Assembly (NCBI GenBank): GCA_022511125.1
Contig: JAFLSD010000013.1
Coordinates: 1 to 52,350 of the forward strand
DNA from: Paramuribaculum sp.
GTDB taxonomy: Bacteria; Bacteroidota; Bacteroidia; Bacteroidales; Muribaculaceae
Length of the DNA stretch: 52,350 nt
Direction: 5' to 3'
Within the stretch, counting starts at the first letter, position 1, and every line of letters starts with the position of its first letter. This document shows, piece after piece, positions 25,462-34,591 of the stretch. A model generated the notes under the pieces. It had not been told where the DNA came from and did no database searches. It was given only the letters and a program-made list of their open reading frames with translations. The position numbers and the translations under genes are program-made.

Positions 25462-27501
25462 ATGAAAACATTAAAAGTGGCGTTAGCAATGGCAACAGCA
25501 CTTACAGCAACAGGCGGCGCAATGGCTCAGGAACATCTGAAGAGCCTTGACACGAAGAATTTCGACAATTCCGTTGCCGCAGGTCAGGATTTTTATCAGC
25601 ATGTGACGGCAGGATGGCAGAAATCACATCCTCTCACAGATGAATACGCACGTTACGGTCAATTCAATGTGTTGAGCGACACTTCGGAAGCGCGTGTGAA
25701 AGACATAGTGATGAATTTGGGAAAGACTAATCCCAAGCAGGGTACGATAGCTCAGAAAGTCTGGACTCTGTATAGCCAGGGAATGGATATGGACAAACGT
25801 AATGCAGATGGCGCGAAACCGATCAAGGCCGATCTGGCGAAGATAGAGAATACTCCTCATGAAGGGATGGAAGATCTGTTCATTTGGATGCACGGCAATT
25901 ATGCAAGTCCTTTCTTCTCGGCAGGTCCGCAGGAGGATCTTGCCAATTCTACTCAATATGCCATGTATGTCGGCGGCGGTGGCATTTCGCTTGGCGACCG
26001 CGATTATTATCTGAAAGACGATAAAAGGAACAAGGATGTGCGCGAAGCTTATAAGAAGCTTATAAAGACGCAGATGGTGAATGCGGGATATTCGAAAAAG
26101 GATGCTGACAGAATCGTGAAAAACGTGATGAAAATCGAAACCGCTATAGCCGATTCGACCTGGACCCGCGAAGAGAAGCGCAATATTCCGGCGATGTACA
26201 ATCCCCGCACTTTTGCGCAACTGAAGGAGATGTATCCGGCAGTGAACTGGGATCGTTTCTTTATCGAGACAATGGGCATTGCTTCTCCGGAGACTGTGAT
26301 AGTAACGGAAATCAACACTGTCAAGAAGGCTAACGATCTGATAGCAAGTCTGACAGACCGCGAAATCAAGGACTATTATCTGTGGAAATATGTAAGTCAG
26401 GCAGCAGGCAGATTAAGCCAGAATTTTACAGACGCTCAATTTGAATTCAATAAAGTGATGAGCGGTGTGAAAGAACAGCGTCCTCTGTGGAAACGCTCTT
26501 TGGGTGCAGCAGAAGGAGTGTTGGGCGAAGCTATCGGTGAACTATACGTAGAGAAATATTTCCCTCAGTCGTCGAAAGATTATATGATCGGCCTGGTTGA
26601 AAACCTGCGTACTGCTTTAGGAAAGCATATCATAGCTTTGGAATGGATGAGCCCTGAAACCAAACTGAATGCAATCAAGAAGCTCAATGCATTTACCGTG
26701 AAAATCGGTTATCCCGACAAATGGAAAGATTATTCGACTATGGAGATAGATCCGAATCTATCCTATTATGAAAATATGCATAATGCCGGAATGTGGCATC
26801 AGAAAGAGGAATATGCAAAATGGGGCAAGCCAGTAGACCGTACGGAATGGGGCATGACTCCGCAGACAGTGAATGCATATTACAATCCTCTGGCCAACGA
26901 AATCGTGTTCCCGGCAGCAATCCTTCAGGCACCTTTCTTCGATCCGGAGGCGAGCGATGCTGAAAATTACGGTGGAATAGGTGTTGTGATCGGTCATGAA
27001 ATGACACATGGCTTTGACGATCAGGGACGCAACTTCGATGCAGAAGGCAATATGACTGACTGGTGGACTCCGGAAGACGCCGCAGCGTTTACGGCCATGG
27101 CTAACGGTCTTATCGATCAGTTCAATGCGGTAGAAGTATTGCCGGGTCTTTTCGCTAACGGTCAGTATACTCTGGGTGAAAATATAGCAGACCAGGGCGG
27201 CCTTCGCGTAGCAATGACAGCATTCCTGGATTCACAGAAAAAGAAGGGCGTGGATGTGACGACAGCCATGATAGACGGTCTTGACCCGATTCAGGTGTTC
27301 TATCTTAATTATGCGAACCTCTGGGCTCAGAACATCCGCGACGAGGAGATCCGTTCTCTCACACAGGGTGATGTGCACTCACTTGGCTGCAACCGCGTGA
27401 ACGTGACTCTTAAGAATATTGATCCGTTCTTTAAAGCTTTCAATATTAAAGAGGGCGATGCGATGTACCGTCCGGTTGAAGAGCGAGTTGTGATCTGGTA
27501 A
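25462..27501 (+). CDS. M13 family zinc metallopeptidase (neprilysin/PepO-like)
   Basis: A 679-residue exported endopeptidase. A signal peptide (MKTLKVALAMATALTATGGA, then MAQ) precedes the M13 N-terminal domain (NSVAAGQDFYQHVTAGW). The zinc site is HEMTH at 512-516 with third ligand Glu573 in GENIADQGG. Substrate-binding NAYYNPLANEIVFPAAI and the C-terminal ERVVIW end are typical of the family. M13 enzymes cut oligopeptides in the periplasm or at the surface. The length is normal and the catalytic residues are intact. It is a single gene with a strong intrinsic terminator 20 bp after the stop. Confidence 0.95.
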   Translation: MKTLKVALAMATALTATGGAMAQEHLKSLDTKNFDNSVAAGQDFYQHVTAGWQKSHPLTDEYARYGQFNVLSDTSEARVKDIVMNLGKTNPKQGTIAQKVWTLYSQGMDMDKRNADGAKPIKADLAKIENTPHEGMEDLFIWMHGNYASPFFSAGPQEDLANSTQYAMYVGGGGISLGDRDYYLKDDKRNKDVREAYKKLIKTQMVNAGYSKKDADRIVKNVMKIETAIADSTWTREEKRNIPAMYNPRTFAQLKEMYPAVNWDRFFIETMGIASPETVIVTEINTVKKANDLIASLTDREIKDYYLWKYVSQAAGRLSQNFTDAQFEFNKVMSGVKEQRPLWKRSLGAAEGVLGEAIGELYVEKYFPQSSKDYMIGLVENLRTALGKHIIALEWMSPETKLNAIKKLNAFTVKIGYPDKWKDYSTMEIDPNLSYYENMHNAGMWHQKEEYAKWGKPVDRTEWGMTPQTVNAYYNPLANEIVFPAAILQAPFFDPEASDAENYGGIGVVIGHEMTHGFDDQGRNFDAEGNMTDWWTPEDAAAFTAMANGLIDQFNAVEVLPGLFANGQYTLGENIADQGGLRVAMTAFLDSQKKKGVDVTTAMIDGLDPIQVFYLNYANLWAQNIRDEEIRSLTQGDVHSLGCNRVNVTLKNIDPFFKAFNIKEGDAMYRPVEERVVIW

Positions 27502-27520
27502 CAATTGTTTTAAAATAATA

Positions 27521-27552
27521 AAGGGTCGGATGGAATGAGTCCGACCCTTTTG
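27521..27552 (+). terminator. Intrinsic terminator after the M13 peptidase
   Basis: A perfect 10-bp stem AAGGGTCGGA/TCCGACCCTT with a 9-nt loop ends in a short T run. It sits between the peptidase stop and the tcdA start. Confidence 0.85.
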
Positions 27553-27562
27553 TCGTAAACTT

Positions 27563-28369
27563 ATGGGTATAGAAAAAGCGGCTTTCAATCGAACGAGGCT
27601 TTTGTTAGGCGACGAGGCGATGCTTAAGCTTGAAGATGCGAAAGTGATAATTTTCGGCACTGGCGGCGTGGGTTCGTGGTGTGCCGAAGGTCTTGTGAGA
27701 TCGGGAGTGAAGCATCTGACGATAGTGGACAGCGACCGAGTGTGTATCACCAATATCAACCGTCAGCTGATGGCAACCTCACGCACAGTTGGTCAGGTGA
27801 AAGTAGACGCTCTCAAGGAGCATCTGTTGACAATAAATCCGACAGCTGAAATCGACGCTCGTCAGGCCATTTTCAATGAGGAAACAGCCGACAGTTTCCC
27901 TATCGAAGAGTACGATTACATAATAGACTGTATAGATTCGCTGAAAGACAAGACGTTACTCATTCTGATGGCAACGAGAACCAAGTCGAAATTTTATTCG
28001 TCGATGGGAGCGGCTCTGAAAATTGATCCTACACGGGTGAAAGTGGGGGAGTTCTGGAAAGTGCAGGGTTGTCCGTTGGCGCGTATGCTGCGCAAGCGTT
28101 TCAAAAGGATGAAACGTTATCCGGCAAAGAAATTCAAGTGCGTCTATAGTGATGAGGTGCTTGAAAACAAGGGCGCAGCGTCGGGATGCGGCACAGAAGC
28201 TTGTATCTGTCCGAAAAACGATAATGCTCCGGGCGATGAGACGCTGGCCAATCACGAATGGTGCAGCTCAAAGGCTCAGATAAACGGGACACTGATGCAT
28301 ATCACGGCGATTTTCGGCCTGATCTTGTCGGGTTTGGTGATAGAAGATATAGTTTATCCGAACCAGTAG
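27563..28369 (+). CDS. tcdA: tRNA threonylcarbamoyladenosine dehydratase
   Basis: A 268-residue E1-like (ThiF/MoeB superfamily) enzyme that cyclises t6A37 of tRNA using ATP. The nucleotide-binding loop is IFGTGGVGSWCAEGLVRSG (about 31-49). Other family marks are INRQLMATSRTVGQVK, DCIDSLKDKTLLI and the C-terminal VYSDE. The C-terminal hydrophobic segment ITAIFGLILSGLVIEDIV matches the membrane-contacting end of this family. It starts only about 10 bp after the preceding terminator, so its own promoter must overlap the peptidase 3' region or it relies on read-through. Confidence 0.9.
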   Translation: MGIEKAAFNRTRLLLGDEAMLKLEDAKVIIFGTGGVGSWCAEGLVRSGVKHLTIVDSDRVCITNINRQLMATSRTVGQVKVDALKEHLLTINPTAEIDARQAIFNEETADSFPIEEYDYIIDCIDSLKDKTLLILMATRTKSKFYSSMGAALKIDPTRVKVGEFWKVQGCPLARMLRKRFKRMKRYPAKKFKCVYSDEVLENKGAASGCGTEACICPKNDNAPGDETLANHEWCSSKAQINGTLMHITAIFGLILSGLVIEDIVYPNQ

Positions 28370-28432
28370 GCAATTCGGAGTTGGAGAGGGGTAGCATAAT
28401 GTGGTCGTAAGAGATAGACGGTGAAGGGTCTG

Positions 28433-28806
28433 CGCAAATTAATGAATCCTCCGGATACATTGTTTGTTGTGAGTTACCGGGCATAGGCGACGTTGTCGCC
28501 AATACTCGGGTATTATTAATGAATCCTCCGGATTCGGGAGTTGGGCGCTACATGTAACGTCCCTATAAATGGTTGATTCATTGTGGCACGGCTCCGCCGT
28601 GCAGATGGCTGGAGAGGGCGTGTCCGCCGGCGCATGCTGCCGGCGGTTAATCAAAGTAACGATGGCTCCGCCATCTTTGGCTGCGGGGATAGTGTCTGAG
28701 GGGAGGTAGTGAAGTACCTACGGTACTTTTTTTGTTTGTTTGGGGTGGAAGCCCCGCACGCGTTAGCGTACGGGGTTACTTACATATCGTCCCGTTTCGG
28801 GACGGT
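28433..28806. repeat. Mosaic of intergenic palindromic repeat modules, copy 1 (order A-B-C-D)
   Basis: This gap holds no gene. Module A (28433-28540) has a TTAATGAATCCTCCGGAT direct repeat at both ends around a long hairpin centred on GGCGACGTTGTCGCC. Module B (28545-28570) is the TACATGTAACGTCCCTATAA unit. Module C (28583-28674) carries three hairpins: GCACGGCTCCGCCGTGC, CCGCCGGC/GCCGGCGG and GATGGCTCCGCCATC. Module D (28749-28806) includes CCCCGCACGCGTTAGCG and CGTCCCGTTTCGGGACG. Inverted copies occur at 45232-45541 and 46588-46990. Positions 28370-28432 show nothing. Confidence 0.85.
28712..28733 (+). terminator. Intrinsic terminator-like hairpin
   Basis: AAGTACC-TAC-GGTACTT followed by T's, a 7-bp perfect stem with a 3-nt loop. 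It lies between repeat modules C and D, about 340 bp after tcdA. It could end plus-strand read-through from tcdA toward the convergent ABC exporter operon. Confidence 0.5.
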
Positions 28807-28852
28807 CGGGTAAGTTGGGGGATGATACGGAGGTGGGATGAGTGGGAAGAGC

Positions 28853-30157
28853 TTATGGGCGGGCGGTGTAGTAGAAGAGTAGGATGCGACGGCGGAGGGC
28901 TGATTCGTATTTGGCCTGTACCGACTCACTTACGGCTTGAATGTAAGCTGTCTTGGCTTGCTCGAATTCAGTAGCGTTGGCTTTGCCGTAATTGTATTTT
29001 TCGCGCATAGCTTCGAGTGCAGCTGCCGTAGCTTGTTCCGCCACCGCCGATGACTGCATTCTTTTATCGGCAGCCACAGCCTGGGTATAAGCTTGGTTTA
29101 TAGATTTATAGAGCTGCACTTCCGTCTCCCGAAGGCGAAGTTCGGCTGAAAGTTGCTGAACACGGGCTTTTCTGACAGCATTACGTGTGGAAAATGCGTC
29201 GAAGATAGGGATGTTGAGCGAGAAGCCGAGAGACTTGCTGAAATTATGTCGCATCTGCGAGCCGAAACCGTCGTTTTCGAATCCGGAAGTGCGATAATAG
29301 CTGCTACCGAGTCCGGCCGAGAAAGAGAGAGTAGGCAAATATCCTGATTTTGCAAGTTTTACAGATTTTTCGGCAACATCAACTCCGAGCCTGGATGCAA
29401 GGATGGAATGATTGTCGCGTAGGGCGGAGGCGTAGACCGTCTCAGGTGTCGGAACCGGTGAGAGATACATGTCCTCATCGATGGGCTCGATAGTAAAACC
29501 TTCGGCTGAATCAAGTTCAAGCAATTGTGCGAGATCGAGCAGAGCGAGATTCCAGTTGTTTTTGGCGTTGACGACGGAATAGTCGTCCTGTGCAACCTGC
29601 GACTCAGCCTGAAGCATGTCGACCTCCGGAATTTTACCCGCTTCAAGAAGCTCCTTGCGACGTTCGAGTTCTACCCGGGAGAGACGTAACTGTTCGATGG
29701 CCACGCCATAGATTTCCTGATAATAAAGGACTTGCAGGTATTGGGATATAACGGCAAGAGTAATGTCGTCCTTGGCCGATTCGAGCTGCTCGACGAGCTG
29801 GCGGAAATTGGCTTTTGAGTATTCGAGGGTTCGGACGTTTCTGAGTCCTTGAAACAGAGGAAGTGACATCTGCGCGCTCCATCCGAATTGCGTCGTGTTA
29901 CGGTTGGCGTAAGTGTTTTCTGAGGTGAGTCCACGACCGAATGAGAAGGACTGTTGTGCTCCGGCACTTACACTCGGCAGAAACCGATCCTTGGCCTCTG
30001 TTATGTCGAGTTCACCGGAAATCATGTTTAGCTGATTGCTTTTTACGGTGAGATTATGGTCGATAGCATAAGTTATGCAACTGTCAAGGCTCCAGCTTTC
30101 GGCGTTAGCCGAAGTTGCCGACAGTAGTAACAAGGACAGCGGAAATAACTTTTTCAT
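28853..30157 (-). CDS. TolC-like outer-membrane channel of ABC exporter
   Basis: A 434-residue outer-membrane efflux protein with signal peptide MKKLFPLSLLLLSATSANAE. WSLDSCITYAIDHNLTVKSN starts the TolC fold. Two long helical repeats follow (for example QSFSFGRGLTSENTYANRNT in the first half and KSLGFSLNIPIFDAFSTRNA in the second), as in the BepC/TolC-type channels of Bacteroidota. It is the last gene of the five-gene minus-strand exporter operon, 24 bp after the adaptor gene. It should form the outer-membrane exit for the MacB-type pump. Confidence 0.88.
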   Translation of the reverse strand: MKKLFPLSLLLLSATSANAESWSLDSCITYAIDHNLTVKSNQLNMISGELDITEAKDRFLPSVSAGAQQSFSFGRGLTSENTYANRNTTQFGWSAQMSLPLFQGLRNVRTLEYSKANFRQLVEQLESAKDDITLAVISQYLQVLYYQEIYGVAIEQLRLSRVELERRKELLEAGKIPEVDMLQAESQVAQDDYSVVNAKNNWNLALLDLAQLLELDSAEGFTIEPIDEDMYLSPVPTPETVYASALRDNHSILASRLGVDVAEKSVKLAKSGYLPTLSFSAGLGSSYYRTSGFENDGFGSQMRHNFSKSLGFSLNIPIFDAFSTRNAVRKARVQQLSAELRLRETEVQLYKSINQAYTQAVAADKRMQSSAVAEQATAAALEAMREKYNYGKANATEFEQAKTAYIQAVSESVQAKYESALRRRILLFYYTARP

Positions 30158-30181
30158 AACTGAAAGGATAGAGCTTTTCGT

Positions 30182-31282
30182 TTAGTTGTGCTTAATTATG
30201 TCGCCGCGAAGAATGGCTGTTGAATCCACTCCGCTGATAACCTCAATGTTTATGCCGTCGGAATTTCCAACTGTTATGGGTCTGCGTTCGAACTGCTGTC
30301 CGTTAACAGAATCGGTCAGTACATAGACGAAAGTGCTATCTCCCGAGAAAGTGACGATTCCTTCGGGAACGGTCAGCACTCCGTCGTTTTTGGAGATTGT
30401 GACGGTGGCATTAGCGCTGTATCCCGATCGGAGCTCGCTTGCCGACTCAACCGCCAATGCGGCTTTGATTTCGAACGTATTGGCTCCGTTTTCCTCGGTT
30501 CCTTTGGGCGCGATGTATTCAATCACGGCGGTGGGATGAAGATGGGGGAGTGCTCCGATTGTAATGGTCATAGGCATTCCAACGGCGAGTTGTCCCACCT
30601 CCGTTTCATCGACTTTCCCTTTGAAGATGAGATTGTTCATGTCGGCGATTGTAGCCACAGTTGTACCGTCGTTAAATGTGTTAGCCTGAATCACCGAGCT
30701 ACCGACTTTAACGGGAACATCAAGAATAAGTCCGTCGATAGTGGCGCGCACGAGAGTGTTGCTCTCCGAAGCATTGTACTTCGACACTCCTTCACGCACT
30801 ATAGCGTAGGCGTCGCGTGCGGCATCGAGTTCGCGTTCGGCCTGATGGAAAGTAGTTTCGGAGGTTTCGAATTCCTCTTTCGATATGATTTTCTTATCGT
30901 AGAGCGTTTTGTTTCTTTCATATTTAGAGCGAGCGTCGTCGAGGGCTATTTGTGCGGATTCGATGCGTGACTGTGCGGACGAAAGAGCTGAGGCCTCGGG
31001 TATGACCTTGATTTTCGCTATTATGTCGCCTTTACGTACCATATCGCCGGGCTGTACGTTGATTTCCGTGATAATCCCGGAGATCTGCGGCTTGATGTCG
31101 ATTTCGTCGCGTGGCTCGATTTTGCCGGTCAGGACGGTGTTGCGTTCGATATTTCCAGTCTTAGGTTTAACAGTGGCATAGACTGTTTCCTCAGGACGGG
31201 AATTACGATAGAGGAACACAAATGTTCCGACGAAAAGGATTCCGATGATGACCCACAGCAAGATTTTGAAAAACTTTTTCAT
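30182..31282 (-). CDS. MacA/HlyD-like periplasmic adaptor
   Basis: A 366-residue membrane-fusion protein with one N-terminal anchor helix (about 7-24, ILLWVIIGILFVGTFVFLY) and no lipobox. The split biotinyl-lipoyl domain is seen as DIKPQISGIITEINVQPGD and LVRATIDGLILDVPVKVGS, and the coiled hairpin lies between (about 95-170). The C-terminal barrel and membrane-proximal domains are complete. It links the two permeases to the TolC-like protein. It sits in the operon order ATPase, permease, permease, adaptor, channel. Confidence 0.88.
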   Translation of the reverse strand: MKKFFKILLWVIIGILFVGTFVFLYRNSRPEETVYATVKPKTGNIERNTVLTGKIEPRDEIDIKPQISGIITEINVQPGDMVRKGDIIAKIKVIPEASALSSAQSRIESAQIALDDARSKYERNKTLYDKKIISKEEFETSETTFHQAERELDAARDAYAIVREGVSKYNASESNTLVRATIDGLILDVPVKVGSSVIQANTFNDGTTVATIADMNNLIFKGKVDETEVGQLAVGMPMTITIGALPHLHPTAVIEYIAPKGTEENGANTFEIKAALAVESASELRSGYSANATVTISKNDGVLTVPEGIVTFSGDSTFVYVLTDSVNGQQFERRPITVGNSDGINIEVISGVDSTAILRGDIIKHN

Positions 31283-31331
31283 TATTATGATCTGATTTTT
31301 TGATTATTCTGATGAATTAACGTAATTATGT

Positions 31332-32582
31332 CTATTTATCTCTCATAGCCTCTATAGGCTTTATTTTCATTGCTTTTATCGATGGTATAAGTCCTGCTAT
31401 AGTGCCGAGGAAAAGGAAAATGAACATGATCCACAGGGCAGCGGTGAGACTAAAGAGGAAATGAGCCGAACCTGTTACAGGGTCATAGGTGGCCTTATCG
31501 ACGACAAACAGCACCAAAGTGGCGAATACAATTCCAGCAATTCCCGCAACGGCGGTCAGCACAAGGCCTTCGGAGAGCACCTGAACAATGATGTCGCGCG
31601 GTTTAGCTCCGATAGCACGTCGGATGCCGATTTCCTGCGTGCGCTCCTTTACGATGATCCACATGATGTTTCCGACGCCTATGATACCGGCAATGAGTGT
31701 GCCGGCTCCGACGAACAGCGCGAGTAGCGAGACTCCGATAAAGACATTGTCGACCATTCTGAATTGTTCGGCTATATTCATCATTCTGACGGCTTGATCG
31801 TCGTCGGGATGTATAGGATGATTGAGACGGAAAATGCGCATCATATCGGGTTTTATGTCATCGGGATCATGTCCTTGCCGGCCTGTGAAAACAATAAAGT
31901 CGATATTCGTGCCCATCCCGAAAGCGCCTCGCATCACCTTTTCGGGCATAATTACGGAGTCATCGAGTTTGGCTCCGATCTGAGCCTCCGATTTTTGTCC
32001 GATCACTCCTATAACCTGAAAATAAATGCCGTTGAGACTGATGAATTTGCCTAATGGATCTTCTTGTCCGAAGATTTCGTCGGCTAAATTCTTTCCGAGA
32101 AGCACTGATTTTTTCATGGAGTTGACATCGGCGGTATTGAAAAGGCGCCCTTTATACACCTCGGGAAGCTGGATGTTGAAAAAGTCTTCTTCCACTCCCT
32201 GGGCATTAACTCCTTGCTTGCTCTTGGAACCATATCCGACCGTGACGACATTCAAAACGATACCTGAAAGCGCTTCAATTTTGTCGACTTTCTGGCGTAT
32301 CATTTCGAGGTCGGTCTGGTTGAGACGTATAATCATCCCTTTATTATATCCTTTATAAGATATCGATGTCCGGGATGGAAGGATGGCTCCCATATTGGTG
32401 GCGAAACCGTCGAAATTTCTCATTAACATCCCTTTCAGACCGGCCGCTCCTCCCCAGAGCATAGCGAGCATGGCCGTGCCCCAGAATATGCCGAAAGCGG
32501 TGAGAAAAGTACGGGTCTTGTTTCTGGCCAACGTAGTGCCGATCTCACGCCAATTATCTATGTCGAAAACGGGATTTCTCAT
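31332..32582 (-). CDS. MacB-type ABC transporter permease (second)
   Basis: A 416-residue permease of the MacB/FtsX type VII fold. A first membrane helix at about 20-45 (FLTAFGIFWGTAMLAMLWGG) is followed by a large periplasmic MacB-core-like domain (about 50-270). Three C-terminal helices come next, with the typical IIVKERTQEIGIRRAIGAKP cytoplasmic loop between. The end PIEAMRDK is typical. Its start overlaps the previous permease by 4 bp. It probably pairs with the other permease as a heterodimer with one shared ATPase. Confidence 0.9.
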   Translation of the reverse strand: MRNPVFDIDNWREIGTTLARNKTRTFLTAFGIFWGTAMLAMLWGGAAGLKGMLMRNFDGFATNMGAILPSRTSISYKGYNKGMIIRLNQTDLEMIRQKVDKIEALSGIVLNVVTVGYGSKSKQGVNAQGVEEDFFNIQLPEVYKGRLFNTADVNSMKKSVLLGKNLADEIFGQEDPLGKFISLNGIYFQVIGVIGQKSEAQIGAKLDDSVIMPEKVMRGAFGMGTNIDFIVFTGRQGHDPDDIKPDMMRIFRLNHPIHPDDDQAVRMMNIAEQFRMVDNVFIGVSLLALFVGAGTLIAGIIGVGNIMWIIVKERTQEIGIRRAIGAKPRDIIVQVLSEGLVLTAVAGIAGIVFATLVLFVVDKATYDPVTGSAHFLFSLTAALWIMFIFLFLGTIAGLIPSIKAMKIKPIEAMRDK

Positions 32583-33799
32583 TCGTCGCGTAATGCTTCA
32601 ACGGGTTTTACTTTTGTGGCTTTAAGAGCCGGGAACAAACCGGCGAGCGCACCGGCGACGATAAGGACTATCGTGACCTCGAGTGCGATTTGCAGGGAAA
32701 CGGTAGGGTTCTTAAGAAACTCCGTTTGAGCCGTGAAATGCGCTATCAATTGGGTTACACACATTCCGAAAAACACTCCTATGTAACCGAATAGGAAAGT
32801 GATGGAAACACTTTCGAGAATTATCTGCGTCAGAATGGCACGCGGTTTCGCTCCGATGGCACGGCGTATACCAATCTCATGAGTACGCTCCCTGACAGAG
32901 ACGAACATGATGTTGCTGACCCCGATAATACCGGATAAGAGTGTGAAGATTCCTATGACCCAAACACTTACATTGAGGATGTTGAAGGCGGTCAGACTTT
33001 GGAGATAGTTCGTGAAGCGGTTGAACATATAGAGAGCGCTTTTATCCTGCGGATCGTAGTCGTGAGCCTTCGCAAGTGTGCCTCTTAAAGCTTCTTCCAC
33101 TTTCTCGCCGTCACCGATTGTCTGTACATTTTTAATCTCAACCTGAAGATTGTTTACCTTGCTGTCGTTGCCAGAAAGCATCTTGGCGGTCGTGAACGGA
33201 ATATAGACATCGTTTCTCCAATCGCTGGCATAAATGCCGACAACGAGCCACGACAGTCCGAGTCCGTCCAACCTTTGCCCCACGGCCGTTGAAGCATCTC
33301 CGAACAACAGCGCGGCGTCTTTTTCCTCCAGAACTATGGATTTCCTTTTGTCGAGAATGTCGGCGTCGTTGATGAATCGACCGTATTTCATGTCGACATC
33401 ATTGATGGTCCGAGCCTTGGGATATACTCCCGAAGGTCCGGCGGTAAGATAGTCCTTTGAGGTGGAAAAAACGGTGGAAGATAAGGACGCAGACGGCATC
33501 ACATCGCCTACATTGTCGGGATTTTTTTCGTACAACAGGTCTACGTCGCTCATTTCGGGACTTAGAGGTCTTCCCTCACGATATCCCTTGTATTCCATCG
33601 AAGTGTTTCCAGGATACACCGTAATTCTGTTTGAGGTCTGCGACCAGCTCATGCTTTCGAACGAATTTAGCACGCCGCGTGCCATACCCAAGAGGACAAT
33701 TAGCATGAATATACCCCATGCAACGGCAATACCCGTAAGGAACGTGCGCAAACGGTTGTTTCGTAATGTCTGAGATATTTCTCTGAAAAGGTCAAACAT
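32579..33799 (-). CDS. MacB-type ABC transporter permease (first)
   Basis: A 406-residue paralogue of the next gene with the same layout: helix at about 18-45, periplasmic domain, three C-terminal helices, the loop SVRERTHEIGIRRAIGAKPR, and the end VEALRDE. Overlap with the ATPase gene is 8 bp and with the second permease 4 bp, so all three core subunits are translationally coupled. Unlike E. coli MacB, the ATPase is a separate protein. Exported substrate unknown; MacB-type pumps carry peptides, lipopeptides or antibiotics. Confidence 0.9.
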   Translation of the reverse strand: MFDLFREISQTLRNNRLRTFLTGIAVAWGIFMLIVLLGMARGVLNSFESMSWSQTSNRITVYPGNTSMEYKGYREGRPLSPEMSDVDLLYEKNPDNVGDVMPSASLSSTVFSTSKDYLTAGPSGVYPKARTINDVDMKYGRFINDADILDKRKSIVLEEKDAALLFGDASTAVGQRLDGLGLSWLVVGIYASDWRNDVYIPFTTAKMLSGNDSKVNNLQVEIKNVQTIGDGEKVEEALRGTLAKAHDYDPQDKSALYMFNRFTNYLQSLTAFNILNVSVWVIGIFTLLSGIIGVSNIMFVSVRERTHEIGIRRAIGAKPRAILTQIILESVSITFLFGYIGVFFGMCVTQLIAHFTAQTEFLKNPTVSLQIALEVTIVLIVAGALAGLFPALKATKVKPVEALRDE

Positions 33800-34475
33800 T
33801 TATCTGCGGTTTAGCCGGAACGATGAGACCGTCTTCAATTCTGATCACTCTGTCGGTAGCAGCAGCCACTCCGGGGTCGTGTGTTACGATCACTACAGTC
33901 ATTCCATCGCGGTTCAGCTGCCGGAACACTTCCATCACTTCTTTTGATGTCTTTGAGTCGAGCGCACCGGTAGGTTCGTCGGCAAGGATGATTGTCGGGT
34001 TAGTTATAAGCGAACGAGCAATAGCTACGCGCTGCTTCTGTCCTCCTGAAAGTTCGCCGGGCATATGGTGGGCGCGGTCGGCGAGACCCATTCGTTCGAG
34101 CTGCTCCATGGCAAGTCGATTGCGCTTTTTGCGGGATACACCTTGATAGAAGAGAGGGAGCGCCACGTTTTCGAGGGCGTTCTTGTAGCTTATCAGATTG
34201 AAAGACTGGAAAACGAATCCTATCATTTTATTTCGTAGTTCGGCGGCATGATTTTCGGATAGATTTTTTATCAGCAGACCGTCGAGGCGATATTCGCCGG
34301 TGTCGTAATTGTCGAGGATTCCGAGAATATTGAGCAGGGTGGATTTACCGGAACCGGAAGCGCCCATAATAGAAACGAGCTCTCCTTTTTCGATTCCGAG
34401 ATTTATGCCCTTCAGGACGTGAAGGGGAACCGCTCCCGGATAGGTTTTATTTACATCGTTGAGGCTTATTATCAT
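33792..34475 (-). CDS. MacB/LolD-type ABC transporter ATPase
   Basis: A 227-residue nucleotide-binding protein. Walker A is GASGSGKST (38-46), signature LSGGQKQR (142-149), Walker B IILADEP (162-168) and H-loop His199. FVFQSFNLI with its Q-loop is normal for the LolD/MacB group. It powers the two permeases encoded downstream, overlapping the first by 8 bp. It is the first gene of the five-gene exporter operon. All catalytic residues are intact. Confidence 0.94.
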   Translation of the reverse strand: MIISLNDVNKTYPGAVPLHVLKGINLGIEKGELVSIMGASGSGKSTLLNILGILDNYDTGEYRLDGLLIKNLSENHAAELRNKMIGFVFQSFNLISYKNALENVALPLFYQGVSRKKRNRLAMEQLERMGLADRAHHMPGELSGGQKQRVAIARSLITNPTIILADEPTGALDSKTSKEVMEVFRQLNRDGMTVVIVTHDPGVAAATDRVIRIEDGLIVPAKPQINV

Positions 34476-34566
34476 CGTTAAGTAAATAGCTGCGTTAGAA
34501 TATCATTCGGACAAAAATTCATACCGGATTGATGCGCTGTTTTCTATTAGACGCACAATTCGGCCA

Positions 34567-34574
34567 CAAAGTTA
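34567..34574 (-). promoter_or_regulatory. -7 element of the ABC exporter operon
   Basis: The minus strand reads TAACTTTG, an exact TAnnTTTG, 91 bp upstream of the ATPase start. The -33 position would fall inside the 3' end of the upstream barrel gene and shows no clear TTTG. Confidence 0.4.
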
Positions 34575-34591
34575 CATAAAAGCTGAAAAAA

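Noticed and set aside
28439-28654. Minus-strand reading frame starting MINRRQHAPADTPSP, also at 46893-47078
   Set aside because: It recurs because DNA module C is repeated. The rest of the frames differ and run through palindromes, so they are not genes.
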